In this document: piece by piece, positions 31,331-39,929 of the stretch
How positions within the stretch are numbered: position 1 is the stretch's first letter
How the letters are laid out: each line of letters begins with the position of its first letter
NCBI GenBank assembly: GCA_015680685.1
Contig: MNCI01022307.1
Span: forward strand, 513,181-553,109
Length of the DNA stretch: 39,929 bases
Direction: 5' to 3'
Origin: Gnetum montanum
Lineage: Eukaryota > Streptophyta > Gnetopsida > Gnetales > Gnetaceae
Position numbers and translations under genes: made by a program
The notes under the pieces: model-generated
Seen by the model: only the letters and a program-made list of their open reading frames with translations
The model's database searches: none
What the model was told of the DNA's origin: nothing

Positions 31331-32660
31331 GGTCATGGTTTGTGCAAAGCTTAGCATTTCTTGCATGCAATCAGTGTGCATAAGTGATTAACATACAAAG
31401 ATGCCTATATGTAGCATCCACACGACAGGAAGACACCCAGTGACAACTAATCAAGAAAGCAATTCATTCATATGCATGGAACCAACTAAGGGTTTGACTT
31501 ATGCTTACATCGATAGCATAGACCCATTAGAGCAAGCCCACTGTGAACTTCCAAGTCTTAACCTTGAAAATATCAACTGGGGAAGTTGGAAATCCTTGAG
31601 AAATTTAAATAGAAGCCCCTTGAGCTGAAACCATTGCCCACTGGTATGGAATACACGTTCCTTTAAAATGAAAAATCGGTAATTATCAACACTAAGCTTG
31701 CTGCTCAACAAAAGAAGAATTGCTGAAGGTAATAAATAAATGGTTGGAAGCCTTCACTTGGTCATATCTCGAATTAACTGGAATAGATCTTAGGATATGT
31801 CAACATAGAATTTACACTGACCCCTCCATGAAGCCTCAAAGACAACTGTAGAGGCGATTGAACCCTAAGCTGAAGCAAGTAGTTAAGGAAGAAATTGAAT
31901 AGCTTCTCAAGGTTGGGTTCATATATCCCATTGTTGATAGCAAATGGGTTAGCCCCTTAGTTATTGTGCCTAAAATAGGAGGCAAATGAAGGGTGTGCAT
32001 AGATTTCAAGCTACTAAATATGACAACATTCAAAGATCACTTTCCATTGCCATTTGTTGACTAAGTCTTAGACATCATCACAGGGCATCGCTATTATAGT
32101 TTTCTGGATGGATATAGTAGATATAACCAAATACAAATAGCCCTAGAAGACAAAGCCAAGACTATGTTCACAAGTCCTTGGGTAACAATCACATACAAAC
32201 AGATGTTGTTTGGCTTGTGTAATGCCCCTGCAACATTTCAACGATTAGTTTTAAGCATCTTCCAATAGCAGATAGGAAATGGTGTGGAGGTCTTTATGGA
32301 CGACTTCTCCACTTATGGAGTAAACTTTAATCAAGCCTTCGATCAGTTGGAGCAAGTGTTAAAAAGATGTGTAGAAACCAATTTGAGGCTCAATTGGCAG
32401 AAAAGCCATTTGATGGTCCAAGAAGGCATAGTACTAGGGCACAAAAGCTCACACACAGGGATAGAGGTAGACCCCAAGAAAATCAAAATTATCTAAGGAA
32501 TTACCCATCAACCAGAAACTGTCAAAGATATTTGATCATTCCTTGGACATACTAGCTACTATAGGAGATTTATTGAGAAGTTTTCAAAGGTTGCCAAACC
32601 ATTGGTAGAATTAACAAAAAAGAACGTACCTTTCTAGTGGACCAGCGAATGCGAATTAGC
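31331..32660 (+). pseudogene. E4 linker and reverse transcriptase
   Basis: The linker (31401-31628) corresponds to the part retained in E1. RT begins near 31720. Recognisable motifs are NPKLKQVVKEEIE (31860-31905), GFIYPI, WVSPLVIVPK (31945-31975), RVCIDFKLLN (31995-32020), LFGLCNAPATFQR (32208-32243) and the catalytic VEVFMDDFSTYG with Phe-Met-Asp-Asp at 32293-32304. ETNLRLNWQKSHLM and VLGHKSS follow. Stops fall at several Gln or Trp positions. All catalytic residues seen are intact. Confidence 0.92.
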
Positions 32661-32699
32661 TTTTCAAACTCTAAAATAGAAGCTAGTAGAAACACCCAT

Positions 32700-33090
32700 T
32701 CTTTAAGCTCCTAACTGATCCAAACCATTCCATATCATGATTGACATGTCCAACTATGCTTTAGGAGCCATACTTATACAATTAGATGACCACAAGCATC
32801 CTTATTACATCCACTATGCAAGTAGAAGTATCACGGGTGCACAACTTAACTTCACTACCATAGAAAAAGAATTAATGGCTGTAGTGTTTGCACTAGAAAA
32901 GTTTAGACACTATGTATTGGGATATAAAGTATATATACATACAGATCATAGTGCAAACTAGTTCCTCATGAATAAGCCAATGGTAAGCCCTCATATAATA
33001 CGATGGCTTGTAATCTTACAAGAGTTTGATTTAACGATGATCGATCACAAGGGCACCGAGAATGTAGTTGCTAATCATTTATCTTAGTTA
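32700..33090 (+). pseudogene. E4 RNase H
   Basis: The clean stretch 32737-32961 carries the Asp-Met-Ser-Asn motif, YYIHYASRSITGAQLNFTTI, Glu in EKELMAVVFALEKFRHYV and Asp in Ile-His-Thr-Asp-His-Ser. All three catalytic acids are therefore intact, unlike E3. A stop after Ser-Ala-Asn precedes the connection to integrase (WLVILQEFDLTMIDHKGTEN). Confidence 0.9.
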
Positions 33091-33159
33091 CGATGGGACA
33101 ACAAAGAGGATGAGTATCCAATTTCTGATCATTTCCCTGATGAATTCCTCTTTACTGGT

Positions 33160-34540
33160 GTGGTGAATAATCAATCACCCATAAAGATAAACTGGTATAG
33201 TAGCATTCTTACCTATCTCCTCACTCAACAAATACCACAAGAGTTAAACCTTAAGAAGAAACAACAGTTTCTTCACCAAGCCAAGTACTTTATGGAAATC
33301 AATGGGCAACTTTACAAAGTGTGTCTTGATGGCTTGGTTCAATGGTGTGTTCCTGATATAGATCAACTACAAGTTCTCCAAGATACTTATGAGGGTCCTT
33401 ATGGGGGTCATTACGCTGGGAGATGAACGACCATCAAGATTTTTCTTATAGGATATTATTGGCCTACATTGTTTCGGGATGTCCATAAATTCGTCGAATC
33501 TTGTGAGCATTGTCAACGTGATGGGGGAATGACTACTAGAATGGAGGGACCACAATAATGGATCTAATCATTAGAACCCTTCAACATTTGGGGAATTAAT
33601 TTTATAGGGCCAATTACATCAATGTCCAATGGAAAAGCTTATATTATTGTTGCTATTGATTACCTCACTACATGGGTAGAAGCAGCTACTGTTAAGGATT
33701 GTACATCATCTACAGCTGCATGATTTGTTCAACAACAAATCATAACCAGGTTTGGTGTGCCACGTGCACTTATTTCAAATAATGGTACACACTTCAAAGG
33801 TGCAACTTTCTGAAAATTAATACAACGCTTAGGGTTGAGCATAAATTGACTACACCATACCACCCCCAAGCGAACAGTCAAGCAGAAGTCACCAGTAGGG
33901 AGATCACGAAGATATTGACAAGAACCATTAGCAAGTTTAGGCGAGACTAGAGCACTAAACTAAATGATGCTCTTTGGGCATACCACTCCACATGGAAACT
34001 CCCTACAGGCTACTCTCCCTATGAGTTCGTGTACAGTAAATTACCAATGCTTCCCATTCAAACTAAGATCCATACACTATCCACAACATGTGACCTCAAC
34101 CTTGACCTTGATCTAGCATAGAAACAATAGTTAGTAACCCTTAACTTGCTAGATGAAAACCGATTAGCTCCCCTATCATCTAACAAGTTGCACAAGGCCT
34201 TCGATAAAAAACATCATGACCTACAAATTAGGAAAGTTAAATATTAGCCAAGAGATAAGGTTCTCTACTAAAATCCCACACATGTGCCACAACATACTAA
34301 ATTTCAAACACTATGGAAAGGACCTTATATTATTTATGCAACTTTTCCTTCAAGGGCCATGATAATGTACAAACCTGAGAGCACAGACAAGAAACTGTTG
34401 GTCAACGTACAATAAACCAAACCTTTCCATGAGCTTAGGAAAACCATTACACATGCTACCTCTGTTGATGAACAACCTTGCTCACTATTTCTGATCTCCC
34501 CCTTCCAACTCAGTCATGGGGGAGATGGCCACCTATGCTA
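33160..34540 (+). pseudogene. E4 integrase, catalytic site lost
   Basis: The zinc region has GPYGGHYAG (33400-33422) and SCEHCQR (33499-33519); the first His position reads Tyr. Core: the first catalytic Asp is Asn (codon 33598-33600, in WGINFIGP), the second is Asn (33778-33780, in ISNNGTH), and the Glu is present (33885-33887, in QAEVTSRE). The C-terminal part continues to the pol tail (LLVNV, stop, KPFHEL; SPFQLSHGGDGH) at about 34390-34530. All three losses fit C-to-T changes on one or the other strand. Confidence 0.9.
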
Positions 34541-35069
34541 ACCGTTCTAGGCCCTAAGTTCTTTCTGAATTTTTGTTTTACAAATTTTTCCAGCTTTTCT
34601 TATTTTTGTTTCACACCATCGTTCATGTTTTTACTATTTCTTTGTTTGCTTGATTTACTTTTATTCGTCATCCAATAAGTGCTCATGATGGTGGATTGCA
34701 TTATATCATATTGATTGCTAATGTTTGGTTTTTACCTTTGAATTATGATGCTGATATTAAGGTATGGTTCTTTTGGTAAAACAAGCAATGATTCCACGAT
34801 GTCCACTCATCCATATAACTTTATGATCTCCTTTGGCTTGGAACTATACAGTCCCCTTTTTCTAAGTAAATTTATTAATAAAGTGGTGGCTACGTACTTT
34901 TCAAACCAAGGAAAAACTCAAAGGATGAAAAGGGTGTGACTTCAAGGCATTTGATGCATTTGTGCTGGCCATTCTCTTAGGTGCTTGGATGCTTGTTTCT
35001 TGGGTTTTCTGCCATTCTGACATTGTTCAAAAATTAGGAAGCCAAGTGAATAAAAATAAGTCTTTGCAG

Positions 35070-35220
35070 GGTGTGGTTCTCACGTAAAAAAAAAAAGGAG
35101 AAAAGTGAGAATTCAAAGCACACCCCTTGGACAAAATAAATGCAAAAAAAAAAAATGCATGGGTCTTTGCATGGTATGGTTTACATTAAAGAAAAACAAC
35201 ATGGGAATTCAAAGCACACC
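35070..35220 (+). repeat. E4 tandem A-loop hairpins (two units)
   Basis: Unit 1 (35070-35124): GGTGTGGTTCTCAC, an A-rich loop, GTGAGAATTCAAAGCACACC. Unit 2 (35173-35220): GGTATGGTTTACAT, loop, CATGGGAATTCAAAGCACACC, with a weaker stem. Both are preceded by TCTTTGCA and followed by CCTT(A/G)GAC. Confidence 0.72.
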
Positions 35221-36156
35221 CCTTAGACCAAATAAAAGGGCATTCTTGTTGCTTTAAGAGGATGGATTGGCTAGGTGTATTGATGCGAAGTCACTGAATG
35301 TGGTTGGTTTGAGTTTGGATTTGGGATGAGTTCTACTCAGTTATCTTAACCATGAAATACACAAGGGGCTTTACACAACCTTGTTCTTGGGATACCATTC
35401 CATTCTCTCCTCTTCATCTTTCTTCCCATTTTTCATCTTATTTCCGATTTTATCATTAGTCCATTCTGGGTTGATGCATTGTTTTTTTGTTTTTTGGTGA
35501 ATTCTTGTGGGTAAGTTTTTAACTCTTGCTTCCAAATGACATTCCTAGAGCCTATGGACTCTTTGGTTTTTGGGCTTGTCAGGGCATAAAAGGCATGAGC
35601 CTGCTTTGGGGAGGACCCACTGGCATTTCTTTTTGGTGCAATTGTTATCTTCTTTCCCTTAAACAATTCCTGCAATCAATCATTTCTTGTTTCATCCCCA
35701 TCCATGACATCTATTTTATTGGCATTGCCATTGATATTTTTCATCTTTCTTATTCCTCATGTTTTTCCATCTTATAGCTATTGGAGGTTCACTCTTAGTC
35801 ATGGGGTCCCTAGCACAAATTTTTCAATTTTTTCCATTTTACTAATTACCTAACCCTTACCCCTTGGGTAGTTGCCAGTGATAAATCTTTGAACTAGTTT
35901 CTGCCATAACCAAAACTCAACCAATGCACTTCATATTGAGGCAAGGTATCAACTGCATTGTGGATTATCTATCTTTGCTCATTTATGACTGTGTTGTATG
36001 TGCAAATGGTGGTCATACAAACAATGGACTGGGCTTGGAGGAAGCACTCAGGATGGACCAGAACTAGAGCATTTATGAAAGGAGCAAGTTTAGTGGCATG
36101 GATATGGATAAATAATGGAAGGTGCAATCTTGGCATTGGTGGCAATATGCTCCAGC

Positions 36157-36185
36157 TTCTTTCTCTCTCTCTTTTTCTCTTCAAG
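36157..36185 (+). promoter_or_regulatory. Candidate 3' splice site, conserved in E1 and E3
   Basis: A pyrimidine tract (36157-36182) ends TTCAAG. E1 has the same at 1956-1993 (ending CTTAG) and E3 at 16941-16960 (ending TTCAG), all on the element strand and followed by homologous sequence. It could serve splicing of a subgenomic RNA. No donor was identified. Confidence 0.35.
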
Positions 36186-36398
36186 CTTCCAAATAAAGGC
36201 TTGGATGTCATTTATGTACAAGTGTTCACCACAATGGTCATGAACACTAATGTTGTAATATGCTTATTGATTTATTCACTGGGCACGTTGAGTCTGTCAT
36301 CCCATTCCACCGTCAGTTGTCAATTAGTCAATAATCCCATACCTTCCCAATATTTTGTTAGGAACTCAAGGATGAGTTTTCATTTAGTCATGGGGGTA

Positions 36399-37366
36399 TG
36401 CTAAAGCAGTTACTCTAATTATTAGAGCAGTTATTATTAGAGCAATTATTATTGGAGCGGTTACTCTAATAATTAGAGTGGTTATTATTGGAGCGGTTAC
36501 TTTAATTATTAGAGTGGTTATTATTGAAGTGGTTACTCTAATAATTAAAGTGGTTATTATTGGAGCAGTTACTCTAATTATTAGAGTAGTTGCTCCCAAG
36601 TCTATAAATACAGTACCCAGGTGCACAATTGAAAAGAAGTCTTTTAGCAGTCAAGTAGCGAAACTCTTGTAGTTTGTTTGAAAGTTAAAGTATTTTCCAA
36701 GTGCCAACAATAGGAGGTCGAAGTGTGGATAGATCTTTATTTGAGCATTGTGTACCTAAGCACACCTTGTGTACTGCAATAAAGACAAGCTCTTTGATTC
36801 ATCCTTCCAGCACTTTAGATTTTTTTTCTTACACATTTCTTTTATTTTATTTTCTTATGCATTTATTTTATTTTATGCACTTTACATTTTTTTTATTAGC
36901 ACAATAATTCATTTTGATCAATTAAGTAAATCATTAAATTACACTCAGTACGATCACTTCGAGCATGCGTGTAACACTTGGTAATCCAATAACGATTAGC
37001 GTTTGGTAATCCTAGTAGTGTTGCACTAGTTCTGGATGTGTATGACAAGTGAGAATGGATACTGGTGTTAGGATTAGTTAAAGTCTAGTTAATTAGTAGT
37101 TAAGTTAAATTAGTCACTTAGTTATCTCTCTCTCCTCCCTTATTAGCAGTAGGACATAAAAACATAAAAGCTATAAAAATCATATGCCTCAAGCTTACTT
37201 AACCATACAATCATGACATACAGGTAAGCTTGGGAAGACAACGATCAACCAACCCGTCCTTCTTCCACAAAGGCGCATAGGCACTTAGTCCTTGGAATTC
37301 AACTGGATCGTGCGTGAAACACTCATATTCATATGGTTGAGCATAGGGGTACATCGTTGCTCATCA
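36399..37366 (+). mobile_element. E4 3' LTR
   Basis: 968 bp, TGCTAAAG to CTCATCA. The palindrome array (about 36408-36595) has a slightly different copy order from the 5' LTR, with TATA box CTATAAATA at 36602-36610 and the same R-U5. The first bases differ from the 5' LTR (TGATGAAG), so point changes hit the terminus. Confidence 0.92.
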
Positions 37367-37371
37367 TTACC

Positions 37372-37873
37372 ATTTGCGCAATACTAAAAAGGTATTGTAA
37401 ACAAACCATGGATTATGCTTAATCGCATTATCTATCTTAACCTTGATTTCAAATTGAAAAAGAAAAAAAATCCTTAGTTAAATTTAGAATAAGAAAATTA
37501 TGAATACCTTGATGTATCTAATGAGTTTTCATCTAATTATTCAAAATTAATGTAGGAGGGATCCTTTTGGCAAAAAATCCAATGACATAATGCTTTGAGA
37601 AATCTTGAACGATTGCATTAAGCAAATTATCTGGTAGAGTAAAGTGAGGTTTAATGACCTAAGATTCACTCCCTACTCTTGTAGAATTAGACACTATGCT
37701 TCCATTCACATCCATAGCTGGATCCTCTACACAAGCCATATGGCTTATACATCTGAAATTGTCTACATTAATAAAATTGTTCTACACTTACCAAAGGTCA
37801 TAAGCTCAAAGCTCTTCCAATTTGGTTAAAGTAACCATTTTTTCAATTAGTTAAAAAGGTTTCCCAATCAATC
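37372..37873 (-). pseudogene. LINE ORF1, N-terminal part
   Basis: On minus, from a possible Met near 37837. The clean stretch reads TRVGSES..., then LPDNLLNAIVQDFSKHYVIGFFAKRIPP and LILNN.MKTH, which fits the DUF4283-type start of plant L1 ORF1. It continues at 27207 across E4. The right end abuts the LINE target duplication at 37874-37885, so little or no 5' UTR is present. Confidence 0.65.
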
Positions 37874-37885
37874 TATTTTAATGAT

Positions 37886-38599
37886 ATAGTTTTTTCTCGT
37901 TAATAATCGATTATTGTTATGATGCATCATTTGATACAATTGCTGCTATTCTTTTATTTTCAAACCATTTTTTTAAGCTTTGTATGTGCATCTTATTTCA
38001 TTATGGTTTTATTCTACCATGTTTTAGATGGATACTTCATGTGCTTTTAATTTTTATAAACTTGGATTTTATTATTAGTGAAAATGGAGTTAGGAGTAGG
38101 ATGATCTAGTTCTTCTCATCAATATTAGTTGTTTTACAATTTTCATTCTCGTTAATATCTTTTTTTAAAAAAAAAAATTGTTTTCAATTTTTATCATTAA
38201 CAATAAAAGAGGTTTTAGAGGCTACTATATTAAATTTTAAAGCACTCATTTATGTTTTAGTTTTATTCAATGCTATTATATTGTAGACTTTTATTTTTTC
38301 TAAATCTATTTTGGTGATCTAGTTTTTCTTGTTAATATTTGTTATTTTATAGATTTAGATTTCTTTTTTCAATATTTATCATGAACCGTAAGAGAGGTGT
38401 GTTGGAGGCTACCCTTATGAGTATTGGGCTTAGTTTTTCTTGTTAATATTTGTTGTTTTCCATATTTAGATTTCTTTTTTTTAATATTAAGAGACATGTT
38501 GGAGGCTACCCTTATGAGTACTAGGCTTTGAACACAACACTTGTAAGTACTTGCCTATGCTAATATTGTTTGCTACAGGGATTTATATTCCTTTTTCTA
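37886..38599. repeat. Tandem array, right continuation
   Basis: It resumes the ~520-bp unit seen at 14110-14848, including ATTCTTTTATTTTCAAA, TACTTCATGTGCTTTTAATT and GAGGTTTTAGAGGCTAC. Units shorten rightward (GTTGGAGGCTACCCTTATGAGTA at about 38399 and 38482). No gene. Confidence 0.65.
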
Positions 38600-39159
38600 G
38601 GTTTAGGTTTAAAGGGAATACAAAGAAGACAACCTCAAAGGATGCCAACACTTTTGCTGTTTAAATGTTTTGGTAAATTAACTATTGTGAGTTTTTAATG
38701 GTGTTTATTGCTATTTTCATCATTATCTAGGTTTTTAACTATTTTCTTATTTTCATTGTTTTGTTATTTTTTGTTCTAAGTTTTTAGCTGTTTTGCTATA
38801 TTGTTAATTTTTTTTTCCTTTTTTTTTTCTGTGCATGTGAAAAAGATGATCTTGATGGTTAAGTATTATAGGGTTCAGAATATTTCAAATAAAGAAAATA
38901 GCCTCATAAACATCTAAACCTTTTTCTATTTAAATATTTTGCTAATTTGACGGTTGTGTGGGTTTTAATTGTTTTCATTGCTATTTTCACCATTGTCTAG
39001 GTTTTTAATTGTTTTCAAATATTTTATAAGATTTTTCTTTTTTTTTAATATGTAAAAATGATGAAATTGGTGATTAACTATTTCAATAATCCTGAATGCA
39101 AGCTTTAAAGGATTTCAAAGAAAGAAAACAAGCACATAAGGTCCCAAACCTTTTACTAT
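38600..39159. repeat. Second tandem repeat, 230-270-bp period
   Basis: Copies near 38660 and 38930 share TTTTAATTGTTTTCATTGCTATTTTCA-like text and CATT.TCTAGGTTTTTAA. A third, cut copy ends at ACCTTTTACTATT (39148-39160). Very T-rich, no ORF. It may be one locus with the array to its left. Confidence 0.55.
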
Positions 39160-39290
39160 TCATCGTGATAAGTATATACCACCCGATACTATTGAGGAAC
39201 TGGCAGATTTTGGTTATGTGTTTGGTGCCATCGACTATCTCTAGTATGATCCCTAGGCAGTGAAGTGCTTTTATGAGAAGAAGACATCTT
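39160..39290 (-). pseudogene. E6 gag N-terminal fragment
   Basis: About 40 codons collinear with the start of E1 gag. It starts at the ATG near 39288-39290 (minus) and is broken at 39160 at the junction with the T-rich repeat. Confidence 0.75.
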
Positions 39291-39415
39291 AGTTTAATTC
39301 AGTGTGCTATTTGTTGTTATGTTATTTTTTGTATGATTAACCCTAAGGGTTTGTTGAAACTTCCCAATGATGTGGATGATTTCCTATGTTCTACTTAGCA
39401 CAGAAACAACTTCGA

Positions 39416-39433
39416 TCCCCAGCAACAGTGCCA
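39416..39433 (-). promoter_or_regulatory. E6 primer binding site
   Basis: On minus, TGGCACTGTTGCTGGGGA: tRNA-Asp type, the best preserved 3' half in the window. Confidence 0.82.
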
Positions 39434-39434
39434 A

Positions 39435-39929
39435 TGATGAGTGGCGAGGTACTCCTACACTCAACCATACGAATACGAGCATTACACGCATGATCCAGTC
39501 GAACTCCATAGACTAAGTGCCTACACGTCTTATGGAACACTTAAGGTTAATCGTTCATTGTCGATGAGTGGCGAGGTACCCCTACACTCAACCATACGAA
39601 TATGAGCGTGCACGCACGATCTGGTTGAACTCCGAAGACTAAATGCCTTAACGCCACAAGAAACACTTGGGGTTAATCGTTCATTGTCTTCCCAGGCTTG
39701 CTTGTAGGTGTTATGGTGTATGGTTAAGCAAGTCTGAGGTATATGATTTTTTTGGTATTTCTCAGTTTATCTCCTAAGCTATGAGGGAAAGGGTTGAGAA
39801 ACTAACTAACTCTAACTAATGTCCTAAGTCTAAATTAACTAGCGTCAGCATCCGTTCCCACTTACCAGACACACCCTGAACTATGCAACTGTGGCTACCA
39901 AACGCTAATCGTTACTAGGATCACCACAC
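39435..39929 (-). mobile_element. E6 5' LTR with duplicated first ~127 bp
   Basis: TGATGAGTGGCG starts at 39435 next to the PBS. At 39562 the LTR start (GATGAGTGG...) begins again and then continues normally through CTTCCCAGG to the window end. The two copies differ at roughly one base in ten. The U3 and outer end are beyond the window. Confidence 0.85.

Larger units (their letters stand above)
34540..36398 (+). other. E4 3' region with PPT
   Basis: About 1.86 kb between pol and the 3' LTR, homologous to E1 and E3. It contains two hairpins (35070-35124, 35173-35220), a conserved block (35545-35635), a short open stretch (36020-36190), a pyrimidine tract with AG (36157-36185), and a PPT ending TGGGGGTA at 36398. 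Athila elements can carry env-like genes here; none is recognisable. Confidence 0.75.
27208..37366 (+). mobile_element. E4: structurally complete Athila-like element, family III LTRs
   Basis: 10159 bp. The LTRs are 27208-28160 and 36399-37366, with a perfect 5-bp target duplication TTACC (27203-27207 and 37367-37371) in the LINE ORF1. Order on plus: 5' LTR, PBS, leader, gag, PR, RT, RNase H, IN, 3' region, PPT, 3' LTR. It is the only full set in the window and the reference for the deletions in E1 and E3. It is inactive: many stops, often at CAA, CAG or CGA positions, and integrase Asp-to-Asn changes. LTR divergence looks lower than in E1, by eye. Confidence 0.95.
14849..37873 (-). mobile_element. 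L1-type LINE split by E3, E5 and E4
   Basis: Pieces at 14849-16314, 22936-25173, 26018-27207 and 37372-37873 join to about 5.4 kb. In minus order they give ORF1, endonuclease, RT and a zf-RVT-like tail. The ends lie in the same tandem array, with the 12-mer TATTTTAATGAT at 14837-14848 and 37874-37885 as target duplication. The array consensus has TATTTTGGTGAT there, so both flanks share the variant. No 5' UTR is obvious and no poly(A) is visible at the left (3') end. Dead. Confidence 0.85.
39160..39929 (-). mobile_element. E6: truncated Athila-like element, 5' end only
   Basis: On minus: a 5' LTR (39435 to beyond the window), PBS (39416-39433), leader palindrome (39339-39351) and the gag N-terminal block (about 39160-39290; SSSHKSTSLPR, PQQYRVVY). 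The gag sequence ends abruptly at about 39160 against the tandem repeat, so the rest of the element was lost or never joined here. The LTR start region is duplicated. Confidence 0.85.

Overview
This window looks like repeat-rich nuclear DNA from a large-genome seed plant. No host gene was recognised. The proteins seen are plant Ty3/Gypsy (Athila/Tat-like) Gag-Pol and plant L1-type LINE proteins. The LTR elements are primed by a tRNA-Asp-type site, the DNA is AT-rich, and nearly every reading frame is broken. The depth of nesting and decay would suit a gymnosperm, but the species cannot be fixed from sequence alone.

Left part (1-13455), minus strand. An old Athila-like element (E2) has its 5' LTR at 12596-13455, gag at about 9090-12300, protease at about 8520-9060 and the start of RT at 8003-8240. 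RT resumes at 665-930 because a younger element, E1 (931-8002, 5-bp target duplication ACAAT), sits inside it. E1 keeps gag and protease but has lost RT, RNase H and integrase. A solo LTR, S1 (10360-11171), interrupts E2 gag. A tRNA-type SINE (481-619, 14-bp duplication) and an LTR end, L0 (1-460), interrupt the left part.

Middle and right (13456-39163). Short AT-rich DNA and a roughly 520-bp tandem array (14110-14848, continuing at 37886-38430) are the target of a minus-strand LINE (14849-37873). The LINE is cut by three later LTR insertions: E3 (16315-22930, TSD AGTAT), solo LTR E5 (25174-26017) and E4 (27208-37366, TSD TTACC). Without these, about 5.4 kb of LINE remains: ORF1, endonuclease, RT and a zf-RVT-like end. 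E3 keeps RT, RNase H and integrase but has lost most of gag and the protease, roughly the mirror image of E1. E4, on the plus strand, is the only copy with the complete order LTR, PBS, gag, PR, RT, RNase H, IN, 3' region, PPT, LTR. It is dead: many stop codons, and two integrase Asp positions are Asn.

Right end (39160-39929). A second tandem repeat runs into a truncated minus-strand element, E6. It has the gag N-terminus, PBS and a 5' LTR whose first ~127 bp are duplicated.

The most interesting signals are non-coding and recur between elements: family-specific palindrome arrays directly upstream of the LTR TATA box, a conserved A-loop hairpin in the 3' region (tandemly doubled in two elements), a leader palindrome between PBS and gag, and a conserved pyrimidine tract plus AG upstream of the 3' LTR. 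All alignments, identities and junctions were read by eye.
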